A stretch of DNA of 64,000 bases from positions 558,001-622,000 of the forward strand of contig CM000693.1 in NCBI GenBank assembly GCA_000149225.2, in the 5' to 3' direction. The position numbers and the translations under genes were made by a program. The stretch is from Lachancea kluyveri NRRL Y-12651. Its lineage: Eukaryota > Ascomycota > Saccharomycetes > Saccharomycetales > Saccharomycetaceae. The notes under the pieces are model-generated. The model worked only from the letters and a program-made list of their open reading frames with translations, did not search any database and had not been told where the DNA came from. Shown here one piece after another: positions 34,927-43,993 of this stretch (the stretch's first letter is position 1; each line of letters begins with the position of its first letter).

Positions 34927-35877
34927 ATGATCAATACTTTAAAGCTAAAAAGTGTTCTTTTTTTAGTATTAGCCAGTCTTCTTTTATCCTCTATCGCGGA
35001 AACTAAAAGGCTTGTTCCATTAACATCTTTCGAAAATTCAGAAACTGGCAACCTCAGACGCAGGGCTTTGATGAAGAGAGGCGAGGACGGTGGTCTTCAG
35101 GTCGTTCAGATTGAAAAATCAGATTTGGAAGAGAGAGAAGCCAAGCGACTTCCACTGGACTTGGATAATACTTCCCCCCAAGGGCTTGGGAAGAGAGAAG
35201 CTAAAAAGTTATCTTCGGACATAGAGAACATCATCGAGAGCCTTGAAAAAAAGGAAGCAAAGAAATTGCCATTCGATCTGGATGAGATCTTAGAGGGTCT
35301 TGAAAAAAGACAAGTACCTCAACAAGAATTTGGTAGTACCAACGAAGATGGTACCGAATCAACGAAAATGGTCTATTTGGATTCAAGAATTCCATTGCTG
35401 AATGAAATCAGTATTTTTTCTAGCTATTCTAGAAACGATTTGACTCTATCATCTAATTTCGAAGATCCGAAACAGAACGTTATAGTCTTTGCTCCTTCCA
35501 ACGATGCTATTGAGGCTTTGTCTTTAAAGCCATGGCAATTCCCTATCAACATCGATGAACTGGAGTCCAACACGGAGGATGAAAAGGCAATTGATGATGC
35601 TGTCAATAACAACATCATAAGGTTTGTTCGTTCTCATGTTGTATCTTACTCTGATTCGGACAGAGCCTTTAAGCACAATTGCAAACACCGCGAGATTTTA
35701 TTAAAGAGTCAAGCATATGACGGCCCACAAGATTCTGGTGATATAATCTTGAAGAAAGAAAAGGATGATTATTACGTTGCCTCGGCTAAGGATCATGAAT
35801 TTCATATTGTTAAGAAGATAGACCACGCTGAAAATGGCGTGGTTATGGTTATAGACTCTTGTTTGGAGTCGCCATGA
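34927..35877 (+). CDS. Secreted/vacuolar FAS1-like protein with Kex2-type sites (YDR262W relative)
   Basis: 316 residues from the ATG at 34927; the open frame upstream begins at a GTG and is not needed. A clear signal peptide is present (LKLKSVLFLVLASLLLSSIA). The next part holds dibasic Lys-Arg at 27-28, 50-51, 89-90 and 127-128, the kind cut by Kex2, and three 19-20-residue repeats at about 70-127, each starting Arg/Lys-Glu-Ala-Lys. From about residue 145 there is a fasciclin-like (FAS1) domain with NVIVFAPSNDAIEAL and VRSHVVSYSDSD, ending VVMVIDSCLESP. S. cerevisiae YDR262W (272 residues) is reported at the vacuole and has no known function. Position next to EXO1/DIN7 (YDR263C) and EXG2 (YDR261C) relatives supports the match. 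Confidence 0.78.
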   Translation: MINTLKLKSVLFLVLASLLLSSIAETKRLVPLTSFENSETGNLRRRALMKRGEDGGLQVVQIEKSDLEEREAKRLPLDLDNTSPQGLGKREAKKLSSDIENIIESLEKKEAKKLPFDLDEILEGLEKRQVPQQEFGSTNEDGTESTKMVYLDSRIPLLNEISIFSSYSRNDLTLSSNFEDPKQNVIVFAPSNDAIEALSLKPWQFPINIDELESNTEDEKAIDDAVNNNIIRFVRSHVVSYSDSDRAFKHNCKHREILLKSQAYDGPQDSGDIILKKEKDDYYVASAKDHEFHIVKKIDHAENGVVMVIDSCLESP

Positions 35878-36541
35878 GGCGACGTGCAGGAGTCGAAGTG
35901 TATGTAGAAGAGTTATACTAATTTGTTACTGTTGGTTTGAATGTTTTATTTTTATTTGTGGGGCCTGAATGTTGGACTTTTCTCAGCCCTTATATGGTAA
36001 TATGTGACTCTCGACGTTTACTGTTTGGTCACTGACACTCGCTTTAGAAATTGAAGCGACAAATAAAACACGATTGAAGAATTGAAGCATGCTTAATGAG
36101 ATCGTGCTAATATGGACAGTACTTGAAAGAGAGACACTTGATACTTATTTTTTATTTTACTACTTTAAATGAATTTGTAATTGCAGTACGGCAACAGTAT
36201 TGTTTGTTTTGTTCTCACTTACTAGCGTCTACAACAGACAATAATTCAAGCAGAGAAGAAAATAACCAAACCGATTCACATGCAATCGCAAAAACATAAC
36301 ACTGTCTTGGATACGGTAATCAAAGGACAACTACTGGTTATATTTATCTCTTCAAGTTGTTAACCCTAACTTTTTTCTTTTTTGATATTCAAACCTTTTT
36401 TACATAAATATAACGAATAGTTTATACACAACAGAGTAATTTACAGATATGATAAGCCCGACTGAGATTGTATGCTTTTTTAAAAAATTCTTTTTTTTTT
36501 ACTCTCATCTCGAAAATACAAAAAAAAAAAACAAAAACCCT
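35878..36541. other. Convergent intergenic gap, FAS1 gene and HMS1
   Basis: 664 AT-rich bases between two stop codons. No open frame, tRNA or LTR is recognised. Confidence 0.5.
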
Positions 36542-38896
36542 TTATTCCTCATCATCGGTAATCTCTTCACTTTCCGTGTCATGTGCTTCATTTTCCTTGT
36601 CGGCCTCAAGAGCGCTACCACACTTTAAGGCCATTTCAACACAATGATCGACCAATTTGCCTCTTTCGTTCAAACCCAAAACGTTGCCGGACGGGCAACC
36701 TAACCAAACTCTCACCTTCCCACTCAACCCTTCCAATTTCGGGTAGAGTTGAATAAATTGTTTTTCTTCTTCATGTTCCATTAACGAACGTAAAAGAATA
36801 TACATCGAAGTGGCACCCAAAAGAGTAAGGTCTTCGTTGCTAAAATACTCAGATGGTAGTTTTTTACACCATTGAACACAACCTTGATAATCACCCTTAG
36901 AGAGTAAGTTCCTAATAATACCAGAGTATAGCACAAACAGTTGGTCTCTATTGAGATCCTCAATTTTTGTGTTCTCATCGGTATCTAGCTTCATCAACCT
37001 CAACAATTTATCGATATTTCCTCGGTTTGGTTTGAAAAGGCAATCCAATGTAATGGAAATCTCTCTCATAGATTTCACATCTTTGTTACGAAGGACTTCA
37101 TCTCCATAAATCTTATCAGAAATTTCATCGATAGAGGCGTCAGGATTACTAGTACATTCCTCGGTAAATACCTTGATAACACACTCGACGTTGGTTTTTA
37201 CCACCGAATCATTCACAAAACCAATAAAATCTTTCAAAGAAAAGTTTGTTTGCTGCTGTGAAAGTTCTTTCAATAGTGTATCGTTGTCCAAAGTTCTGTC
37301 TATTGATGCTGTTACCACATTTGTAATCATTTCCCATTCGAATCCCGTACTCAAAAACCCCTTGTTCTTCGCGTTGGCCAATTCAACCTGTCTTTTGATT
37401 GCTTTCCATGTTGAATGGGCGTACTTGTAGGATGCAAACTGCACAGGAGTAGAGTACATTTTTAGTGCAAAGCATTTGCCGATCTCGGATTCGATTCTTT
37501 CGATGGAATTGATCGGATATTTTAGTTTGTTGATAAACAGCGTTTTCTTCAAGGTATCCCACAGCTGTTCACGTGAATAGAAAGAAACAGTGTCACGAAA
37601 CTGGACCACGATACTATCATGTTGCTCCTTTTGACTATTTGGTTTGCTTTGTAGCAAGGATCTAACGACATGCAACAAAGTGGCACAGAGCAAAGTGATA
37701 CGCAAAAGGGAGAGTAAAGCGGAGTGCAAGTTAACAGCACCGTTGCCATTCGATAGGGTAAACCCATTCATTGGGGAATAATGAAACACAGGCATGGAAA
37801 ACAATCCTCTTGCAGTGCTGAAGTCGTTGTTTTCGCCGAAGCAAGTCGCACCCATTGTCATAGCCAACCCCCCCATCAAAAGCTTGCCGGATAGGTCGGA
37901 TGAGGTAAAAGAAGAGTTGCTGGTATTCGGATATGCTTGTGCATATGGAGAGTTTTGCACCTGTTGCTGGGGCGGTATGCTGTTTAGTAGGCCACTTGAA
38001 GTGGAGTTATTGTGGACACTGTCAGGTGTCGAAAGCCCTTGAGACTGTCTCAATTGCTGGTTTTCATAGCTGTAAGTGTCACACCTGTCTTCTAGATGTT
38101 TGATGTACTCAATAGTTTTGACCAAGATAGATGCCTTGTTTAGCTTTCTAGCAGGTTCTAAGCCGTCTAGATCCTGCTTATCTTCATCGGTAACCGCAAC
38201 GCCTGCCTCTCTCTTGGAGGCAATACGTAAGGTAGGGACGATATCTCTAAGTTGCAGTATTTTGTCGTTAATATTTGTACGATACTTCTTTTCAATAACG
38301 TTGTGGGAGGTGCGTTCTCTTTTCGGCTTAGCAACTTTACTTTTGTTAAAATTGCCTTTAGAACCGGAAGACGATTTGACATCTATCGGAGTACCATTTG
38401 CCAATGAGACTTCAGAACTTAGAAGACCTTCGAGTTTCGAGTGAGGAGACTTTTCGGATTTTACCGGGAAGAAAACGTCGTCTTTTGGCTGTTGTGACTG
38501 AACCTCAGTTGGCCTCACCTCTGAATCACTGAATTCGAATGGACTGTTGTTCTCGGTATTGGTAAAAGTATTTGTGGATGATGAGACACTATCGAATGAG
38601 TTTATCTGCTCCAATGGTAGAGCATTCACGCTAAAATCTACTTGTTGTGGTTGAGGTTGTTGTGGTTCATAGTATGAGTTAAATGATTCTGGCGTCAAGT
38701 TCATTGGAGCAGAACTTATCTGCGATGGCGTAAAGTGATTATTTCTGTTCATTACCATCGCATTATTGTTTGGAGTAGTCGTGGTTGTACCGTTGAAGAA
38801 GCTGTAACTGTTGCTTCTTTCACCGTCACTGCTGTCTTCAGACTGTAGGGAGGCCAAGAATAAATCGGCCTCACTAAAATTGTTATTATAAGCCAT
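36542..38896 (-). CDS. HMS1: SREBP-like bHLH transcription factor (HMS1/CPH2 type)
   Basis: 784 residues from the ATG at 38896, much longer than S. cerevisiae Hms1 (YOR032C, 434). The bHLH-zip region is at about 193-285: HNVIEKKYRTNINDKI, with the tyrosine that marks SREBP-type bHLH proteins, a long acidic loop, then LNKASILVKTIEYIKHLED. The N-terminus is Asn/Gln/Ser-rich. After the bHLH there are two hydrophobic segments (about 337-353, GKLLMGGLAMTMGATCF, and 388-415, VNLHSALLSLLRITLLCATLL), then a 370-residue helical C-terminal domain. This layout resembles Candida Cph2 and fungal Sre1, which are ER-anchored and released by proteolysis. Neighbours EXO1 and the FAS1 gene fit the HMS1 locus. 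Membrane anchoring is inference. Confidence 0.87.
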   Translation of the reverse strand: MAYNNNFSEADLFLASLQSEDSSDGERSNSYSFFNGTTTTTPNNNAMVMNRNNHFTPSQISSAPMNLTPESFNSYYEPQQPQPQQVDFSVNALPLEQINSFDSVSSSTNTFTNTENNSPFEFSDSEVRPTEVQSQQPKDDVFFPVKSEKSPHSKLEGLLSSEVSLANGTPIDVKSSSGSKGNFNKSKVAKPKRERTSHNVIEKKYRTNINDKILQLRDIVPTLRIASKREAGVAVTDEDKQDLDGLEPARKLNKASILVKTIEYIKHLEDRCDTYSYENQQLRQSQGLSTPDSVHNNSTSSGLLNSIPPQQQVQNSPYAQAYPNTSNSSFTSSDLSGKLLMGGLAMTMGATCFGENNDFSTARGLFSMPVFHYSPMNGFTLSNGNGAVNLHSALLSLLRITLLCATLLHVVRSLLQSKPNSQKEQHDSIVVQFRDTVSFYSREQLWDTLKKTLFINKLKYPINSIERIESEIGKCFALKMYSTPVQFASYKYAHSTWKAIKRQVELANAKNKGFLSTGFEWEMITNVVTASIDRTLDNDTLLKELSQQQTNFSLKDFIGFVNDSVVKTNVECVIKVFTEECTSNPDASIDEISDKIYGDEVLRNKDVKSMREISITLDCLFKPNRGNIDKLLRLMKLDTDENTKIEDLNRDQLFVLYSGIIRNLLSKGDYQGCVQWCKKLPSEYFSNEDLTLLGATSMYILLRSLMEHEEEKQFIQLYPKLEGLSGKVRVWLGCPSGNVLGLNERGKLVDHCVEMALKCGSALEADKENEAHDTESEEITDDEE

Positions 38897-39013
38897 TTTA
38901 GATGAGCTGGTCGTTTATGACTTTACGATTGACAAATATCGAAAGTTGTGATGTTTTAGACAGCTTCCTTCCTTGTGGTTTGTAGCTATTCGAGCTTCCT
39001 TGACGCATCCCCT

Positions 39014-39035
39014 GGTGATCTGAAAGTGGTGTGAT
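39014..39035 (-). promoter_or_regulatory. Two SRE-like direct repeats in the HMS1 promoter
   Basis: Read towards HMS1, ATCACACCAC (39035-39026) and ATCACCAGGG-like sequence (39019 downward) are two ATCAC half-sites. The first differs at one base from the sterol regulatory element ATCACCCCAC. They lie about 118-140 bases upstream of the ATG. Confidence 0.35.
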
Positions 39036-39093
39036 AATTTCTCCCGAAATAAAGAAAAAAAGAAAAGAGGAGGGCAGCAGAAAAAAACGATAC

Positions 39094-39099
39094 CACGTG
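39094..39099. promoter_or_regulatory. CACGTG E-box upstream of HMS1
   Basis: A canonical E-box core (CACGTGA on the plus strand) about 200 bases upstream of the HMS1 start and 56 bases beyond the EXO1 stop. It could be bound by HMS1/Tye7-type bHLH factors or Cbf1. Confidence 0.35.
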
Positions 39100-39154
39100 A
39101 GATCCGTGTATAACGATTGATCAGGTGACACGATAATGCCGTAGTATTTGGTAT

Positions 39155-41125
39155 TTAACCTCTATACACAAAATGGGATAGGCTAGTAGATCTAATTGCA
39201 GGATTGGGCGTAGCAGATGGGGAAGATGTACCCACTACGATACGGCTGCGAGCTCCAGATACGGATCTACGAAGTGCAGGACGTTGTTGAACTTCGCAAC
39301 TTCTTGGTAGGCTGCCTTTCACAACAATTAGTTTACTTTTCCTTGTGCAGCCGACGCTGCCCTTCTCTTGAGCATGCAATGTAGACTTGTTGTAGCTGAA
39401 CTTTTCGCGAAGTCCAACAGCCGACGTGCGCTGTCTTTTATCGGCGCGTTGGTTTTCAATCTCATCGACCTCGCTCAGAACTTCTGATTCACTTTCGTCT
39501 TCCTCGCAGAGACTCTCTTGCGGGTCCACTTGGGTTGGAACCATGGAACTTGGCACCTCTGTAGCGATGTCGTCTTCATCCTGTGAGGACCCATCCTCGG
39601 TCGCTGTGAGAGTTTCTGTGCGTTTTCTTGTTATCGCTGTTGTTGTTGTTGTTGTTGTTGAAAGTTGTATGTTCTCTTGTTCTATCTCCTTTACCACTAC
39701 GATTGGTTCCCTTATGCTCTCTTGCTCCAATCTAACGACCGTCTTGTTCTCTTCCTCTGGTTTTTCTTCTCTGGCATTTCCAACGCTTCTTCCTACCTTG
39801 GCAGTAGCAAAGAATTTACTTGTGCTTCCAAGGTTGTCATCGACCTTGCATAGCTTTCTACGTTCCACTGTACTTCCAAGTTTATTGTTCGCGTTTTGTA
39901 TGTCGATTTCTTGGTTCTTGGCCATCTTAGGAGTCGAAAGCTTTTTTCTGTGGAAGAAAGAATCTATAGTGTTATTTTTGTTGTTTTCGTTTTCTCTGTT
40001 GTTTATCAATATAGGTTCAGATTTAGAAACAAGTTGTAGCCTGTGTTCACGGTTTACTAGGGGCTTGTGAAAGTCGTATGGGTTCAGCTCCCCTAGTGAA
40101 ACGAGCCTATGCAAATCGTGGTCGATATCGTCATCATCTTCAACTACGGTCTTTATTTTGTGCTGTTTGGAAATAACTTTTCCAACACATTGGAACACCA
40201 ATTTGTTGTTGTAGAGCGTCTCGGGGATAACGTTTAATGTCACTATCCTTTGACTTTTAGGACAAAAAACTCGCTGAAATTGAAATGCAAAATTGGCCAA
40301 TTGGTACTCCTGCGTGAAGTCCTGTGGTATCTTCAATTTCCCCTCTCTTTGAATACTCAACAAAATCTTATCCATATTTCGAAATTTTTTCACCAATTTC
40401 ATAGCAGTTAGTAAACCAACTTGTGGGATACCTGAGGTGTAGTCACATCCAGAAAGGCAAACCATCATTCTGATCTCTTCCCGGTTCAATTGACATAAAG
40501 GAAACTTGCTGGGCAAATGATTGAAGTCGTCGCTACAGATTTCAATGCATTCACCATAGTCATTTAGCTTTGTGATTAGTCTACGGCAACCAAATATTAA
40601 CAAATCAGAATCTTCTGAGATTATCCCGTGTGCAAAACCATGGTTTTCTAGATAAACCATTTGTGCGTCAGCTTCGAACGGTGCTACAATATACTGCACT
40701 TTTTGAACTTTGCAGTATTCTATGACACATTTTGCCATTTCTGGTGTAATAGCAACACACTTTTGGAAATACTCAAGGCTTCGTTTCTTATCACCCATAT
40801 GCCATAATTTCAAGCCACGTTCCTTATTCTCCTGTCTTTTTTCCCTCCGTTTTGAATCTGTCTCCTTTTTCACATTGATAGAGTCACCATCAAACACCAA
40901 ATAGGGTGTGATGTTAAAGGTGGAGCGCAACATTGTCAAACGTTTGATGAAAAACTGAAGGTACTTTGTCGTGGGTTGGTCTGTTGCTAGCTCCATCGCG
41001 CAGGAATGTGCAGCTCTGTGTAACCATGCATAGCCGTCAATAGCCAATGTTTGACCCGAGTAGCGGCGCAACGTGGCTGGTTGCTGGATAGGCTTCAACT
41101 GGGGAAGTAGACCCTGAATACCCAT
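39155..41125 (-). CDS. EXO1: 5'-3' exonuclease Exo1 (single EXO1/DIN7 counterpart)
   Basis: 656 residues from the ATG at 41125 (S. cerevisiae Exo1, YOR033C: 702; Din7, YDR263C, is the duplicate). It is a FEN1/XPG-family nuclease used in mismatch repair, double-strand-break resection and meiotic crossing over. The N domain begins MGIQGLLPQLKPIQ with AIDGYAWLHR (metal-binding Asp) and YLVFDGD; the I domain has YIVAPFEADAQMVYLE and IISEDSDLLIFGC; the helix-hairpin-helix region has LSGCDYTSGIPQVGLLTAMKLVKK. After about residue 340 the tail is disordered, with a Thr run encoded by a GTT/AAC-type repeat (about 39637-39657), acidic patches and basic stretches that in Exo1 bind mismatch repair partners. 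A MluI cell-cycle box is upstream. Confidence 0.94.
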   Translation of the reverse strand: MGIQGLLPQLKPIQQPATLRRYSGQTLAIDGYAWLHRAAHSCAMELATDQPTTKYLQFFIKRLTMLRSTFNITPYLVFDGDSINVKKETDSKRREKRQENKERGLKLWHMGDKKRSLEYFQKCVAITPEMAKCVIEYCKVQKVQYIVAPFEADAQMVYLENHGFAHGIISEDSDLLIFGCRRLITKLNDYGECIEICSDDFNHLPSKFPLCQLNREEIRMMVCLSGCDYTSGIPQVGLLTAMKLVKKFRNMDKILLSIQREGKLKIPQDFTQEYQLANFAFQFQRVFCPKSQRIVTLNVIPETLYNNKLVFQCVGKVISKQHKIKTVVEDDDDIDHDLHRLVSLGELNPYDFHKPLVNREHRLQLVSKSEPILINNRENENNKNNTIDSFFHRKKLSTPKMAKNQEIDIQNANNKLGSTVERRKLCKVDDNLGSTSKFFATAKVGRSVGNAREEKPEEENKTVVRLEQESIREPIVVVKEIEQENIQLSTTTTTTTAITRKRTETLTATEDGSSQDEDDIATEVPSSMVPTQVDPQESLCEEDESESEVLSEVDEIENQRADKRQRTSAVGLREKFSYNKSTLHAQEKGSVGCTRKSKLIVVKGSLPRSCEVQQRPALRRSVSGARSRIVVGTSSPSATPNPAIRSTSLSHFVYRG

Positions 41126-41468
41126 CAGCTATCTATGCTTTTGTTCTAGTTGATATATGAAGAAGTCTACTGTAGCTCAGATCTGAGAGATCTCAGAAAA
41201 ACTTTACGCGAACGCGTAATGGCAAAGGTGACAAATAACGTCACAAAAGAGAGGAAAAATAGAAAATCAGAAAACTCAAGGAAAAGGTGAAATGGGAAAG
41301 CTATAATATCAAAATTCAGTGACAAAATGCCTTAATTTTTTCTTTTTCTTTTAACTAGTTGTTTTAGCTGATCCTAAACTGCCTATTTATGAGATATGAA
41401 ATAAAGTAATTTCAGGTTAATGCAACGTTCAAATGTCCTTTTTTTTTCATTTTCTGTTCTTTGCCAAA
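41126..41468. other. Intergenic: EXO1 promoter and AKR1 3' region
   Basis: 343 bases. Near EXO1 there is a 12-base palindrome (CTCAGATCTGAG, 41177-41188) and the MluI box; the rest is AT-rich 3' sequence of AKR1. Confidence 0.55.
41206..41218. promoter_or_regulatory. MluI cell-cycle box (MCB) upstream of EXO1
   Basis: Contains a perfect ACGCGT (41213-41218) next to a second ACGCG core (41207-41211). It is 88 bases upstream of the EXO1 start. MBF binds ACGCGT to drive G1/S transcription of DNA synthesis and repair genes. Confidence 0.6.
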
Positions 41469-43682
41469 TTATACGATTTCTTCGGCCAAATAATGGCGTT
41501 CTGGCAGCTTGTAGAGCTTAAAATAATCTACTTCCTCTCCATTCAATAGTGCCTTCGAGCAAGAGGGGGAGTATAAAAATCTTTGCCATGTTGGTGCAGT
41601 AATATCACTTGTTAGCCAAAAATCTTTCAAGTTTGTTCTCCAACCATAATCCGTTGAAATTTTAAACGACAAAATGTTATTCCTAGGCTCCTCACGTTGA
41701 GCTACACCAAAGGTCTCCTTGATCACCATTACAAATTGGTCTAACCCGGTCAGCGTCCAACAAATACCAAAGCATGTCCTTGACTTTTGCATTAAGGGAT
41801 CTCTAGGGTTATTGCCTGGTATCACAGGATTTAAAGGGTCAGCTTCTTCTTCATCTATTAATTCAAGTGGTGTGGTGGTAAAATATTCATTCACACTTGA
41901 ATCGTGGTTATGACGCCTCTTGGATAGAGTACTGAACTCATAGTTAGTTACTCCCTTTGCTGTTTGGAATAGCTGTACAAATGTCAAGAATCCAACCCAG
42001 ATTCCTTGGAAGCATGTCCAGGCAAGAACTAGAAAAGTGAAAGTGTCGAAGAAAAAACCTGCGCACAAATCCTCGCCGAATATCCCGCAATTCAAATCAT
42101 AGTCATCTTCGAAAGTGTCTTCCAAAACATCAAAGTATTCCATACATAGTTTCAAGAAAACGAATATGCACGTCTCTAAGCAAAGGATGAAAAACAAAAA
42201 CGTCTTGTGGTTTCTCAATCCAATATCGTTGTAAATCCAAGGGCAAAAATGGTCGAATCTGGTTACCAAGGCCCTGCTGAAATTTGAAAACTTGGATCTA
42301 ATGGGCTTTCTCACCCACGTGCTGATACAAAAGTGTTTGGCATCAAATTTACCGACGTTCAATAGTTCTTTAATTGTCTCTTTGACTTTAGAATGATCAG
42401 TTTCCTCGGGAATTAAGCCTGGGTCAGACCGCACTAATTTTACAAACAGTGATGCTAATAATACAACACCGGCGAAAAACAGCAGGTTGGTTATTGGCTC
42501 TTCTATTAACGTAAGAGGCATTATCCTTGTTAGCCACGTATAGGATGCCCAAAAGACACTTCCAGAAAATACTCCAGCGAGAAACGGAGTCTTCAAGAAA
42601 GACTGGCGAGTGTTCCTTTGAGCATAGGCAGGTATAACGTATTTCTTTAACGTATAGCGCATTCCAAGGCCCAATAAAATAGAAAATATCAGTGAAAATA
42701 TAGGGTGTATGGAAGCAAAGCACTTAAACAATACGCCAATAAAAATCCATGGTGCAAAAAAGGTTACCAACTTTGTGTGTAAACTCTTCTTGAAATATAC
42801 GGGGATCGCAAACCCTTCTTTATTAAATCCGCATTGATACAAAGCGCCAACCAAACTTCCTGTAGTGTTCATATCATGTGCAATAGCGAAACAGTTTTTG
42901 CCGTCAGCAGTCTTTTGAAAGAAGTCCGCTCCGTTTTCAATCAAGTGCTTCAAAACTTGGGCTTGGCCCTTCACTGTTCCCCAATGTAATGGGGTAAATC
43001 CACCTTTATCGGTAGCCTTCACGCTGGCTCGGAACTTCAATAACGTTTCGACTGAGAGCGAGTCACCTTGATACGCTGCCCACAGTAATGCAGTTCTCCC
43101 ATTTGGATCAACGCAATCAATATCCAGTTTATCATCAATGACAAAAAACAAAACATAGATCACTAGCATGATGTTTGAAGAGTTTATGGATAGATGTAAC
43201 AGGTTAAACCCTTGAGCATCGGTTACACTGGGATCAGCACCGTGTTCCAACAAATAGTCCACGATATAAACATATCCATACCTAGCAGCCCAGTGCAAAG
43301 GGGTGGCATTCAGTTCACCCCCTTGAAAGTTGACATCAACATCTTTAGAGATCAAATATCGCACCACCGAAAGCCTGTTGTTGATGCTAGCCCAGTGTAA
43401 TCCAGACACCCTTTCAACGTCGTCATAATCGTGTTTCAAATCAATTACTCCATTTTCAATTATCTCTTTAACAGTTGCAAGATCTCCTTGCTGGCAAGCT
43501 AAATGATATTTGCTCAATAGAGGATCCTTGGCATCTGCTTGTTCCTGTTCTATAGGCTCATTCTCAGACTGATGCTCTTCAATGGAAAGGTTAGACATTA
43601 CCGGTTGCATTGAAGACGCAGAATTGTCTTCGGGAGTATCATTTGGTACTGTAATACTGTCTTCACTATCAATTTGTTTCAT
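41469..43682 (-). CDS. AKR1: Ankyrin-repeat protein palmitoyltransferase Akr1 (single AKR1/AKR2 counterpart)
   Basis: 737 residues from the ATG at 43682 (S. cerevisiae Akr1, YDR264C: 764; Akr2, YOR034C, is the duplicate). It palmitoylates Yck1/Yck2 and other proteins at the Golgi. Ankyrin repeats span about 55-285 (for example SGLHWASINNRLSVVRYLI, ATPLHWAARYGYVYIVDYLL, FTPLHWGTVKGQAQVLKHLI). Membrane helices follow from about 305. The catalytic cysteine-rich region is at about 450-495, with the active-site tetrapeptide Asp477-His-Phe-Cys480. Most family members have DHHC, and S. cerevisiae Akr1 has DHYC, so DHFC is a third variant. Further helices follow, then a soluble tail. Neighbours EXO1 and SHE4 match both S. 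cerevisiae tracts. Confidence 0.95.
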   Translation of the reverse strand: MKQIDSEDSITVPNDTPEDNSASSMQPVMSNLSIEEHQSENEPIEQEQADAKDPLLSKYHLACQQGDLATVKEIIENGVIDLKHDYDDVERVSGLHWASINNRLSVVRYLISKDVDVNFQGGELNATPLHWAARYGYVYIVDYLLEHGADPSVTDAQGFNLLHLSINSSNIMLVIYVLFFVIDDKLDIDCVDPNGRTALLWAAYQGDSLSVETLLKFRASVKATDKGGFTPLHWGTVKGQAQVLKHLIENGADFFQKTADGKNCFAIAHDMNTTGSLVGALYQCGFNKEGFAIPVYFKKSLHTKLVTFFAPWIFIGVLFKCFASIHPIFSLIFSILLGLGMRYTLKKYVIPAYAQRNTRQSFLKTPFLAGVFSGSVFWASYTWLTRIMPLTLIEEPITNLLFFAGVVLLASLFVKLVRSDPGLIPEETDHSKVKETIKELLNVGKFDAKHFCISTWVRKPIRSKFSNFSRALVTRFDHFCPWIYNDIGLRNHKTFLFFILCLETCIFVFLKLCMEYFDVLEDTFEDDYDLNCGIFGEDLCAGFFFDTFTFLVLAWTCFQGIWVGFLTFVQLFQTAKGVTNYEFSTLSKRRHNHDSSVNEYFTTTPLELIDEEEADPLNPVIPGNNPRDPLMQKSRTCFGICWTLTGLDQFVMVIKETFGVAQREEPRNNILSFKISTDYGWRTNLKDFWLTSDITAPTWQRFLYSPSCSKALLNGEEVDYFKLYKLPERHYLAEEIV

Positions 43683-43993
43683 TTTGACCGTGCACGCTGG
43701 CCAAAACTGTTGATGGAGCTCATTAAATGGTAAGACCCTAAGCCTTGATTTGGCCTTTGATAATTTTCATACATCACATGGAACGAATATACTTCGAATT
43801 TGAACAACACATTTAGAGTGTTCAAATAGAAATCCGTAAAATCCATTCAATTTAAGGCACAGAATTCGTACTGATTTAGTGAGCTGAGCTATAGCAAATA
43901 TGTGTGCTCATCACTTTAGATTATGTATTTCAGTGTAAAAAGTATTTCTTGAAAGCGATATATATAATGATGCTAGTGCTAAACTGAAGAGCA
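43683..43993. other. Intergenic: AKR1 promoter and SHE4 3' region
   Basis: 311 AT-rich bases; nothing recognisable beyond a TATATATAA stretch at about 43961. Confidence 0.45.

Noticed and set aside
40395-40420. TACTAAC-like branch site inside EXO1
   Set aside because: The flanking protein sequence (SGIPQVGLLTAMKLVKK) is continuous and conserved in Exo1, so no intron is needed.
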